Position numbers and translations under genes: made by a program. 64,000 bases of DNA, from assembly GCA_047967505.1 (NCBI GenBank), contig CM106538.1; one strand, written 5' to 3'. The stretch is from Dipteris shenzhenensis (Eukaryota; Polypodiophyta; Polypodiopsida; Gleicheniales). Under the pieces are notes generated by a model. It saw only the letters and a list, made by a program, of their open reading frames with translations. It was not told the DNA's origin and searched no databases. Positions 12,110 to 22,860 of this stretch are shown here, one piece after another. Each line of letters begins with the position of its first letter. The first letter of the stretch is position 1.

Positions 12110-12675
12110 GATCATTATTTTGTAGCTTTAGAACAATAATCAGCCCCAGCTTCGTAGAATCGCAAGCAATTGTACTATAAAATACAGAATGCATTTGCCT
12201 GTCATCCACAAAATCGCATCTTTAACAGGAAATTCACAATCACACTGCCATAAATTGCTTTGCCACCGATCGATCATTGTTTGTAGCTTTAGGACAAATA
12301 ATCAGCCACAGCAATTCGAAGAATTGCAGCACTTTTACCATAAAACACAGAATGCATTTGCCTGTCATCCAAAAAATCAGATCTTGAACAGGGAATCCAC
12401 AAATTGCTTTGCCGATCGATCATTGTTTGTAGCTTTAGGATAATAATCAGTCCCAGCTTCGGAGAATTGCAGCACTGGTACCATGAAATACAGAATGCAT
12501 TTGGATGTCTTCGCAAAATCACATCTTTAACAGTTATAATTCACAATCACAGTACCATAGATTGCAACACTTGTACCATGAAATACAGAATGCATTTGCA
12601 TGTCTTCCGCAAAATCAGATCTTTAATAAGTATAATTCACAATCACACTGCCAATAAATTGCTTTGCCGATCAAC
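12110..12675 (+). repeat. Tandem repeat downstream of the subtilase (about 3.5 units of 145-160 bp)
   Basis: Units start at about 12110, 12272 and 12418 with GATCATTGTTTGTAGCTTTA-like words, and a partial unit begins near 12540. Each contains ACAGAATGCATTTG and CAAAATCAGATCTTTAA blocks. The units are diverged, so the array is not very recent. It may lie in the 3' untranslated region or just beyond. Confidence 0.85.
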
Positions 12676-12679
12676 CATT

Positions 12680-13012
12680 TACAATTTCCCTCAGCAAGGA
12701 TTGCTTCAACGTTGCTCTCCTTCAACCACATCTTACATATAGCACACAACCACACTGCCAAACTCTGCATTTTTAAGGCCTTGCCTCTGTTTGATTCAAA
12801 GATTTGTTGAACAATTCGTCTCGTCCAGATCAAAGTAGACTGAATTCAACTCACAACCGACAGCCACAATCAGATGTTTACAGTGTTCACAGAAAACCTA
12901 GAAAAATTTTAGAGGCGAGATGTGACACAAGGTCCGTTGGGGATTTGATCCTTCTTGTAAATGTCAGAGTAGCGCTTTTATTAGCACTTTGTTGCCACTC
13001 TGCCCCTTCTAT

Positions 13013-13052
<40 letters not shown>

Positions 13053-16000
13053 GGAGTTGGCAAATCATTCGAACTTTCCTATACACGGCTTCCATCGCAT
13101 GTGTTGCAAATTAATCATTCATTCATCTTGACAATTGTTTTCCTTTGACAGAACCAACTTGAAGGCAATGCTCACGAGTACTTATACTCCCTTGTTATAT
13201 GTGATGAGCAAAGATTAGCACTTTTTAAAACTGAAACCAACAAATACATAATTAAAAGATTGCTCGTATGAGCTTGTGAGTTCTCTCTTCGATAATATGG
13301 AAGTAATCATCACCACAACCTTTTAGATATTATGAGCTTGATTATGATCACATGGATGATGGTGTTATTATCTATCGATTATGCATTTATCATCTTTCGA
13401 TTCCTTAGCTCTCTCGCTCACTAAGAAGAACATGCATAACAAAAGAGAGGGCTCGCTAAGTATAATCATAAGTGTGAATGCGTCATAAAAATGGAACTCT
13501 ACATACTCAATCGATGAATAGGATGACCTTCCCCTTTTTAAAAAATCCAAAATAATAAAATTCAAAGAGAAAATTAAAAAAATTATAAAAGAAAAAAGAA
13601 AAATGCATAGATGATGTATGGGGAGAGGCGGCACACTTTCTCTCCAATTATTTTTAATATGAGAGGGTGTGCCCCCTCTCTCATCAGCTTTGGTTTCAAT
13701 CCTACATTTAGCTTCGCTTTTAGCTCTATTTTTTGCTTAGCTTTTTGTTCTACTTTATTGAATTTAAATCTCAAAAGTTTACCTATAATGGTTTGCTCAT
13801 ATGCTCCTTTTGTTGATAGCGATTATGTTGGAATTAATACCTACAAAGCAAAAAAAACACATTTCTAGCAAATGGGAAAGACTAGTTTGACAATAGAAAA
13901 AAATATGTAAGAATTATTTGTGGTATATATTTGTTTTATTGAATACCATGTTGAAGAAGATGAACATCCAATTAAAGGAAGTGTCTTTCTCTGTGGGTGT
14001 GACAAATTGAGATCCACTCCCCAACGCCACTATGTTCAAAACAAAGAATAAAAAGGATTTTAGCCTACTAGGTAGATGTTGTGTGTGAGAATTCTCTTGC
14101 AATGCTATTGCGTTACCTACTAGCATGTAGACCTATGTTGATATCAAGCAAAAGCTTAACAACCTGATTTTGTTGGACTATTTAATTCAACTTTGAATAT
14201 TCTTTGTTGAGGACATGCAAAAGCTCACCATTGCAAAGATGATTTGAAACTTGCTTCCCTTCCAAACTCTAATCAGGTATAGTTCAAAGAATTCATTGAA
14301 CGCAAAGTATCCACAACCTAGTGTAATTTTTCCATAGGTTTCTCTTGTTGTTAAGTATTGAATCCATGAAGCAAAGTCCATCCCTTGGTCCCCTTGTCTA
14401 CTTCCTCCTCCAAATTTTGTGGCTTCCTTACTCCTATGCAAATGCAATGCTCGAAGGAGTGGCATAGCTAGAAATGTTATGTAGAAAAGTAGCCTTGATT
14501 AGAATATTGCAAGTCATTAGCAAATAACCAATGCAAGAAAAAAGTGTTGGTGTAGCCCTTGAGATGCACAATTCCACTAGTCCTTTTAACGATGTGCCTT
14601 ATTCTTTCTTCCAAGACAAGTTGGTAGACTCATTTTGGATTGCAATTTTATTTTGATTAGTACGCATTCTTGTTTCATATTTTGTAAGTAGACCACTCGC
14701 CCTTATCTTTGATGATCCATGTGCTTCATCAGCATGGTCTTCCTCATTGTTTCCCTTTCCCTCACAATTGTTGGTTTGCCAATGGACGAAAAGCGATACT
14801 TTAATCTGGCAACAAATTTATATCAATGGAAATATTTGTGTATCCTATTTCACAAGCAAATTTTATGTTTAACTCATAGATATCTCGTAGTACTCAAGGC
14901 ATTACCCTAATGTTTTCAGGTACAATAATGTTGTCTTTACATGACCAACCTAGTCTATCAAACAAAAAGCTAGCCTCTCCTCAAGACACGTTTTTATCTT
15001 GGAGCCCTTAGATTTCTTATGATCTAAGGGGTCTAAGCGTTTCTTTACGCTACAATCGGTCGACTTGTTGTTGCTTGCCACTTAGGCTTCTTTGTTGCTT
15101 TTGATTCTTCCACTTCTTCATATATATGCCATGGCCTATTGCTAAGCATCCTAGTTGTCCTCCTCATCTACTTTTTTCCACTCCCAACTCCTAGCCCACA
15201 CTAACCTATTGGCTACTATGAAAGGACTGGACCTTAGCCACACCATAAGTTTTCTTAATGCAATCGAGATAATCATGACAATGTTGATCTTTGTGTTGAT
15301 GCACTAATGTTCACTGGCACATCAATCATCATTGTTGATCATGCAATCCTCATGGTAGAAGAAGCTTAGATGGGCTGAATTCAAAGTGTCTAGGAATAGG
15401 GGCTTGGCCGGTATAGAGATGGATACGGAGAGAGTAGAATAACCTTGCCAATCATGAGTCTCCCTAGGAGGGAAATAGTAGCATTGCCTATATGGAGCCA
15501 GATATGAGCTTGGCAGCAGCACTCTCTACTCTCTCAATCATGTGCTAATTTTATTTTTCCTTATGCATATCTACTGGAGAAGTTCTACTAAGACGCATTC
15601 ATGATATTCAATGTATGCGCCTGTCACAAACCCCTCACAAACGAGTATTTCATTTCATGCAAGCAAGTCGTGATATGTGGATGCATCGTTGCCATCATTG
15701 GGATACAAATCTCTATACTAGTTCAACAAGATAGGGAAACCCATCTTCCTTGGATGATATCCTAATCCGGGTGTGATTTCTTAGCGATCTTAGACCACGA
15801 AGAGTTATTAAAGTTGGACTTTTTGAATGCTTAGATTCCCTTTCAAAGAAAACTGCATTGAAAACTTGATGCTTGACATAGGGAAGGAGGCATGAGGTTT
15901 TTTTTTTAAGTCCATGGAAATACCCATTTGCAGTAGGAGTCGAAGTGTACCTCATAAGATTAGAGGCAGAGTTGTTGTGCGAAAGGATGTATGGAGGAGA

Positions 16001-16142
16001 ATCAGCTATGACAAAAGCAAGTAGGGCGGGCAATAGTTAGATTTGTGGGGTTTAACTCTTGTGTTGGGTGAAATAATCAAGGAAGTGGGATGATACATCT
16101 CAATCATAGAAGAGCACAATCTAGAGAGAGCAAGCCAGGAAC
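12680..16142. other. No supported gene
   Basis: AT-rich DNA with only short open frames on both strands (the longest, on the minus strand near 14187-14465 and 15713-16033, have no recognisable motif). The one clear structure is the CT/CA microsatellite at 13013-13052. Confidence 0.5.
13013..13052. repeat. (CT)n(CA)n compound microsatellite
   Basis: About nine CT units pass directly into about eleven AC units. Confidence 0.95.
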
Positions 16143-17560
16143 GTGGAGGCATTGAAGGGGTCGAAAGAGTCGCATTCAAATTTGAAGTGGTTTTTTGACC
16201 AAACCGATATCCCAAGTGTGATCAAAGGTCGTAACAATGGCGAGTTACTTGAAGTTGAGGGCTATGGATCCTACTGTGTAGAATGGCATCTAGCTGTTGA
16301 CCTCAAGACTGTTAAATTTATGTTTAATGTGGCACATGGAGAAAATACAAGCCATCCTTGTCCACCGTGCATGCAAACGAGAGTACCTGCAAAGGGTGGT
16401 AAAAAGAATCAAAACCAATGGGCTTCTAAACTTGCAGAGATAGATCAAACTAAGGCATCGGATAGGGATGCTCCAGGGAAAGATCCATCATGGAGCCCAA
16501 TTCTTGAAATTCCTCTTGAGCGAGTACACATTTGTGCGCTTCATGCTATTGTGAGAATAATTGAAAAGTTGGTGCATTTGTACATCATTGATGCATATAA
16601 CTTGAACCCCAACAAGAGAGTGAGAGCATGATTGCAAGAATTGAAAAGGTTCTTTCAGATATGGGACTACACTCTAGGCAAGTAAAGATTACAAAAGATG
16701 AGAAAATATGAGAAAAGATCTAGAAAAACAAGCAATGTTCCTTGTAAGCCAACCTTTGGTGGTGTCAAGGCTTTAAAATTCATTTTTGCAAAGAGGAAGA
16801 ATGACAAGCTCAAACGTGCTAATGAGTTTGATGTATGAGAAAGTTACACAATGCCTATTGTGAAGGAGGGGGGAAGGGACAAAAAAGATTGGAAAAGGCA
16901 CAAGTGTGGTGAGCTCTTGCTAGCTTGGTACCTTTACTACAAAAGAAAAGATTCGAAGATGATGATGCATAGTGTTTCATCAATGCTATGAATGACTTTA
17001 GCTGGAATATGGAGATAGCTTGGGGAAAGAATCATTTCACACAGTACATAGTAATCTCTAGCTTGGACATTGAGATGTGCATATTGAATGATCCTATATT
17101 TACTAATTTGTTTTTTCTATTTGGCAGCACATTTTATATGCGCATGCATCACACATGGCATGGAATTATGGAAGCGTTGGAGTGTGGTCCACTCACGGCA
17201 TGGAAAGATCACATTAGCAAGCATGTTGTGCATATAATAGAGCGACCCAACATGGGGGAGGTAGAACTAAGTCAAGCCCAATGGTTCAATTGGTTCAATG
17301 GTGATACTACAGGTTTATCGAAATAAGAGCAGCTGTAACACTAGCATTCAAAGAGTCCTTGGTGTCCCATGCAGTGCAAGATGTTAATGCAGAACGTAAA
17401 AAAAGAATATACAACTCATCAAATGCAAGATAGAATCATGCACGGTGGTATGCAACCCGTCAAAAACAAGGGCGCATATGGGTGGAGATAGATGAAAATG
17501 ATGGTGTAGACTCTTCCAATGTGGATGTCCATGCATAAGTTTCAGAATTTCATTGTAATT
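16143..17560 (+). pseudogene. Unknown transposon-like coding relic
   Basis: The frame 16143-16631 (162 codons) contains YCVEWHLAVDLKTVKF, a CPPC motif and VHICALHAIVRIIEKLVHL. A further plus-strand frame at 16988-17326 ends with QWFNWFNGD, and scattered coding-like pieces continue to about 17540. A hydrophobic DLK segment followed by CxxC and a histidine-rich helix recalls multicopy transposase-like proteins, but I cannot name the family. Frameshifts and stops separate the pieces, so no complete protein is encoded. Alternatively this is a decayed host gene of unknown type. Confidence 0.35.
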
Positions 17561-17733
17561 TTAGTTATGTGATTTGCAGTAAAGTCAACATATAATGGCC
17601 ATAAGTTGTAGTATAAATGAGAAATTTTGAGTTATTAGATGTTAATTATAAGTATTCTCAAGGTTGCACCAATTTTACTTTTATTAGAGTTTTCATTAAA
17701 ATAACTATTTTTTAAAATTAGGGTTTTGGGCCC

Positions 17734-17743
17734 TATATAAAAG
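17734..17743 (+). promoter_or_regulatory. TATA-box-like element upstream of the H3-like relic
   Basis: TATATAAAAG follows GGGCCC and lies 131-140 bases upstream of the ATG at 17874. The match to the plant TATA consensus is good. Function is unproven, and the downstream sequence is a relic. Confidence 0.4.
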
Positions 17744-17873
17744 AATGGGTCCTCATTTTTATTTCATTGTTTAAATAGCTCTCCAATACCACACCACCTC
17801 CCACTTGCCCCTGACATTTCCACGCTATCTCTTGCCACCTGACCCTTTCTCTCGCACACTCTCTCCACCCCCC

Positions 17874-18656
17874 ATGGGTAGGCCCAAGATCAAGGCACCA
17901 TGGAGACTGGCACAGCAAGACCCACCTCCAGATTCAAAGACATAGAGTGATAGCATCCCCCCCTCTCCCCTCGATGATCCCCTCGAAGGGAGAAACTGCC
18001 AATCCGGAAGCTAGATAGAGATCAAGGAGTAGGCCCGTAGACAGAGGGATAGAGGAAGTCACAAGAGGATCATTATGCAAAGGCCAATGGATCAGAGAAC
18101 ACAGAGGAGGGGCGCGTCGAAGAGGAACAATGAAGGACAGAGCAGAGGACTTAGGCAAGAATAGACAATCAGGGTCCATGCAACTGGGGGAGAGGACACT
18201 GAGCTCCAAGTCTAGGGCAAAGAGTCCCTAAACATCCAGGAAGAGGCCCTCCACATCAAGGGCAAAGAGGCCCTCCTCCAGTGAGAAGATACAGATTCAA
18301 GCCGGGGACGGTGGCACGTTAGGAGATCAGAAAGTTTCAAAAGTCCATCGATCTGTTCATCCCGATGGCGAGCTTCGCAAGGGTACGCGAGGTCATGCAG
18401 GACCTCAACAATGGCTCAACGTCCTGGTTTTATAGGTGCAGAGTTGTGAAGGCTCCCTAGCGTATTTCTAGGGACTCCTTGCTTGCCATGCAGCATGCAT
18501 TTGAGGCCTACCTAGTAGATCTACCTCATGGATGACACCCAGTTTGTTGCCATCCATAAGAAAAGGGTCATGGTGACCGCCAAAGACATGCAGTTTATTG
18601 TCCATCTTAGGAACCCCAAGGGCACTTACGAATGTTGTATGCTCTGCCTTGGGTGA
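17874..18656 (+). pseudogene. Decayed histone H3, most similar to centromeric H3 (CENH3)
   Basis: Frame 18281 onward reads RRYRFKPGTVAR, a stop (18320-18322), EIRKFQKSIDLFIPMASFA then RVREVMQDLNN. This matches the H3 segment RPGTVAL-REIRKYQKS and, in IPxASFxREVR, the alpha-N/alpha-1 version typical of plant CENH3 rather than canonical H3. After a second stop, SLLAMQHAFEAYLVDL matches H3 alpha 2. A one-base frame change then leads to MDDTQFVAIHKKRVMVTAKD (from 18528), the H3 loop 2/alpha 3 segment. The ATG at 17874 (GRPK, then a frame change) could be the tail start, giving an unusually long, broken N-tail. Plant CENH3 genes normally have several introns and none is evident across the fold, which suggests a retrocopy. 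Two in-frame stops and frameshifts rule out a complete histone. H3 family membership is fairly secure; the CENH3 subtype is less so. Confidence 0.7.
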
Positions 18657-18715
18657 TAGTTAGAGTTCATGTACTCTGCCTATGGGCATCTGTCTTGTAT
18701 CAGCCTCTTTTCAAT

Positions 18716-18838
18716 ATAATAAAAAGTCTTTTTTTGATTTGTCTTGTATGTGCAATCTCAAATTTATTTTCATTGTAATAAAATGTCTTTTTTTGAATTG
18801 GCTTTGTATGTACAATCTCAAATTTATTTTCATTGTAT
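18716..18838 (+). repeat. Two tandem 59-base units in a T-rich tail
   Basis: AATAAAAAGTCTTTTTTTGA and CAATCTCAAATTTATTTTCA blocks occur twice with a 59-base offset. They lie about 60 bases after the H3-like relic and may represent a duplicated 3' tail. Confidence 0.8.
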
Positions 18839-19530
18839 TTGCAATCTATTAATTTACTTACATGCATTTACTTATGAAAGACTTTCTAATGATGTATACA
18901 ATAGCAAAATGAAATAATAAACATCGAATCTTAATAGAACATGCAAAAGGAATAATACTCAATTTTACTTAACATGGAAAAGGAAGCAATGTTCTGTAGC
19001 GAGAAGATAAAATAATTTGAAAATGGTATTCTTTATTGATATAGAGTAGTATTACAAAGAGCACCCACTTAAATGCACAAGCTACTCTAGTCTACGCCTA
19101 CACTTCTTTCTGCTTGGCTCAGTTCCCTTTTTTGCTTGCTCAAGTAGAGAGGGTTGCACAATTTCATTCTCTATAGCCTGGGGATCTGTAATGCTAGCTA
19201 GCCTTACAATAGCTATGATACTATGGAGAGGACCAGATCGTGTGGCCAAGAACAAAAATAAAGCTACACGATGCCTAACCAAAACAACACGATCTGCAGT
19301 AGGACGGATGGGCCTCATCTTCACCATCCAACTGAGGACCCTAAACTTTATGATATTCAGCTTTCCATCCGGCGATGCGATGGAACACCAAAATGTGTTG
19401 AGTCACTCTGTTGATGTAGTGGCCGATCAAAGTCATCCCCCCACCAGAAGACCCTCTGGTTCCACTCTTGCGTCTGGTATATTCATCAACCCATAAGATA
19501 TCCTACAACCAACATATCCTTATAGAAATT
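18839..19530. other. No supported gene
   Basis: Two opposed open frames (19082-19327 minus, 19191-19496 plus) overlap each other. Neither shows a known motif. The minus frame may be a decayed transposon piece. Confidence 0.4.
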
Positions 19531-19795
19531 GGGCTCTGGTCGCATGATGTCAGATTTAGGGCTTGCAGGGGTTTTTTTGTCATACAAATCATGCACATGG
19601 TTGTTGATGTCTCAGTGGCCTCCCAAATATGATTTTTTAAACATATTATTTTTCATATGTGAAAAAACCGTAAAACTAATTATATTCCATGTGGCCTAAA
19701 TAAAAACCATAAACCTGTTATCTTCCCTATGTTACAAAACCATAACCCTTAAAATTTGGTTGGGTTTTGTATCCTAAAGCCTAAACCCTATTTTT
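19531..19795 (-). repeat. Long inverted repeat, left arm
   Basis: The reverse complement of this segment matches 21080-21333, and again 21345-21575, over roughly 250 bp. Shared blocks are the AGGGTTTAGG start, GGTTATGGTTTTGTAACATA, AAATCATATTTGGGAGGCCA and a GACATC-GCGACCAGAGCCC end. A partial direct copy of the distal half follows at 19797-19880. Confidence 0.75.
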
Positions 19796-20265
19796 GGGAG
19801 GCCACTGAGACATCAACAACAATGTGCATGACTTGTATGCAAAAAAGCCCCTTGCAAACCTTAATATCATCCCCTCTCTCTATACTCAAAAAGGTAGAGA
19901 AAGAGCGAAAAATGATAGAACACTCGTTTTTCTCACTCCTTTCGTTGAGGGATGATTGAGGGAGAGAGACAGAGATTGTATTTCAAATTGCTAGGCTTTA
20001 GAAGTATTTGAGAAAGAAGGAAGAAAAAGAGATCCTAATCAAAGAGTTTTGGGAGGGAGAGAGAGAGTGATATAATATTGATAATGTTTTCTTTGTTTAT
20101 GGAGAAACAGAGTAGGAAGAGAGCATATCTTAAACTAAGTATTTCAAAATAATTTGATGTTTGTTTGTGTGAGGGGTATCTTGGAAGACAGACTGAGAGA
20201 GATAGAAGTATTCTATGTTCTTTGAAATAATTTTTGTTTGTTTTTGTGAGAGGTTTAGTTAAAGG

Positions 20266-20270
20266 AGAGA

Positions 20271-20306
<36 letters not shown>

Positions 20307-20307
20307 C
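20266..20307. repeat. (GA)n microsatellite
   Basis: About 20 GA units with one GACA interruption. Confidence 0.95.
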
Positions 20308-20416
20308 TTGCAAAGAAAGAGAAAGAGAGAAGAGAAGACATAAATTTTGAGGGTCTATGGAAGTAGAAAGCGGTAGAAAGAGCTAATTTTAATCATATGG
20401 TACAGGGGCAAAAACT

Positions 20417-21016
20417 ATGAAAGTAGAAAATGATAGATATAGAAGTAGTTTACAGTCTGTTGTACTGAAGAATGTTAAGGATGAGCATGGGGAATGGATT
20501 CCTAAGCTCTACAGGAAATATTCTTGGATCACAATGCAAGCCACTAATCGTGGGTGCTACAAAGTGGGTTGGAAGGATGCAATGGACATCTCCAAACATT
20601 GGAAGGGAAGAATCTTAGATTTTGAAATTTCTCCTGGTAGCAACACAGTGACACAGGTATATATTCAGCACGTCTTTACCCATGCAAACATATACGTGAA
20701 TTCAAATGCATGACTTCCATATCGTAAGCCCAATTGTAAGTTTTTCAAAGTGCACTAGTACTTCATTTGCATTTTAGAGTATTTGCATTTATTTGGGGAC
20801 TTTGACACAACTGTCTTATGCCTTGTATTTATTTTACAGATTTATATCCATCTACTTTACAAAGAGTGGGAGCCTGCAGCATGCATAATTGGGGTGTTGC
20901 ATGTCCATGTTGAGATCGGGAGTCTTCAATATGAAGGTCACACACCATCAGAATTAAAAAAGGATGGGATCTTCTTCTATGACTCAATGTTCATTGTGCT
21001 AGATGAAGAAGGATAG
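20417..21016 (+). CDS. Hypothetical protein, two exons, inside a long inverted repeat
   Basis: Exon 1 (20417-20656) ends ACACAG before a GTATAT donor. Exon 2 (20840-21016) follows a TTATTTTACAG acceptor, and the junction keeps phase 0. The joined product would be 138 residues. It is rich in Trp and aromatic residues (WIPKLYRKYSW, GCYKVGWKDAM, HWKGRILDFEI) and ends EEG. I recognise no family. It lies in the loop between inverted repeats at 19531-19795 and 21080-21575, so it may be cargo or the gene of an undescribed transposon. The start codon is simply the first ATG in the frame. Both splice sites are good but unverified. Confidence 0.4.
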
Positions 21017-21079
21017 TATGGTAGTCTAGGTTCCATTTTAGCAACAAATATCATTGCTTTGTTTTCAACTAGTAGGGAA

Positions 21080-21575
21080 AAAAATAGGGTTTAGGGTTTA
21101 GGGTACAAAATCCAACCAAATTTTATGATTTTAAACCTAGGACATCCTACCACTGCCACTTGCCCCTGCAACTCCATTTGTGGAAAAAATTAGGGTTATG
21201 GTTTTATAACATAGAAAAATAATATTTTTAAAAAATCATATGTGGGAGGCCATTGAGACATCAACCATGTACATGATTTGTATGTAAAAAAACTCCCTGC
21301 AAACCCTAAATCTGACATCGTGCGACCAGAGCCCTATTTAGAGTACAAAACCCAACCAAATTTTATGGTTTTAAACCTAGGACATCTTGCCACTACGACT
21401 TGCCCCTGCAACTCCATTTGTGGAAAAAATTAGGGATATGGTTTTGTAACATAGAAAAATAATATGTTAAAAAAATCATATTTGGGAGGCCATTGAGACA
21501 TCAGCAACCATGTGCATGATTTGTATGCAAAAAAACCCCCCTACAAACCCTAAATTCGACATTGTGCAACTAGAG
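21080..21575 (+). repeat. Right arm of the inverted repeat, tandemly duplicated (240-bp period)
   Basis: Two copies with an exact 240-base offset (for example ACAAAA at 21105 and 21345). Each contains GGACATC, TTGCCCCTGCAACTCCATTT, the TATGGTTTTRTAACATAG block and GGGAGGCCATTGAGACATCA. Both are inverted relative to 19531-19795. The first begins with the telomere-like TAGGGTTTAGGGTTTAGGG at 21085-21103. Confidence 0.8.
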
Positions 21576-21599
21576 CCCAGTTTGACTCTCTATACTCCA

Positions 21600-22860
21600 A
21601 AAAGGTAGGGAAAGAATCGAAAATGAGAGAGCCGTTTTTCTCACTCCTTCCAACCAGATTTAGGTCGCAACTTTGGTTCCTAAGAGAGAGTGAAATAAGT
21701 AGAGAATGAATGGAAGAGAAGATGGATGAACAGAGCTTGGCCAGAAGTTTCTCTGAGAGATTTTCAAATGTGGAAGAAAAACGTGAGCAAAGAGGAGAGA
21801 GAATGACTAATCAAGAGTGGAGGAATGAAGATATTTTGAAACCAGCTATACTAGAAAGTGGTAGGAATGAATGTTTGAAACGTTTTGGAAGAGAGAGAAT
21901 AGGGAGAGAGCTAGTTAGGAAGACAAAGTTTGGGCCAAATGGTTGAATCAAATGGAAAACGTGAGCATAGTTCTAGCTAGGGGATAGTTTGCCATGGGAG
22001 GAAAACAAGGAATCCTAACATGTTCAGGGCAAGCCTGCCAAAGATAATTTTTAATTGTAAAGCACCAATGACGTTTTTTGGGGTCTTTAAAAAAAAACCT
22101 GAAATTTCCTCTAGATTTGGGGAGCCTCTATTAATAGAATCCACATGGCATGATCTCCTTCATGGATACCATAATCTCTTATCCAAGCCTCTAATATTTT
22201 AGTAATTCTCCAAAGGGCCCCTTTTTGAGTCCACTCAGCTTGCCCACAAAAATATACGAGACCAAGAAGCGACAGTTGTCATAGAAAGAGGTTGTCAATA
22301 GATATACTGCTGGTCAAGGCTTGCTTTTAAGCCTGCTAAGTAATACTATGCAAAAGATTTGTGTGTGATCATCTCAAGTCTAAGTGCTAGCCATGGACAC
22401 TTTGAAAAAAAATAAGGCTGAGGCCACTATCATCAAGTTCAACGGTTGTAACTTTGCTACCTAGCAATTATCTACATGATTAGGGCTCATACAAAATAGC
22501 TTATGAAGCATAGTTTTGGGAGACAAAAAGAGACCATCAAATGGAGATGTGGAAAAGTTGGCTTGGGACAAGAAGGGGAGGGGGGGGTAAGCTCAATATG
22601 TCCATAATAAAAACTCCAAGAGAAAGGAAAGGGAGGCAAGGGGAGAGGGAGGGGGGGGGGGAGAAGGTAAAAAGAGGGGTAAGTAACTCATAAGTAATTA
22701 AGTGTTAGGGGAAGTATGTGTGTGTGTGTGTGTGTGTGAATTGTTAATGAAAGGAGGGGTGGTGTGTGTATTTGTGCATGTGAGTGTGTAAGTAGAGAGG
22801 GAAGTGTTATGTATGTGTGATTGTGTGTGTGAGAGTCAGAGTACAAGGGGGCAATAAAAT
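21600..22860. other. No supported gene; G-rich and GT microsatellite
   Basis: The frame at 21710-21946 (78 codons, charged, Glu/Arg-rich) arises from purine-rich sequence and has no recognisable domain. There is a G run near 22650-22660 and a GT microsatellite at about 22714-22738. Confidence 0.45.
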
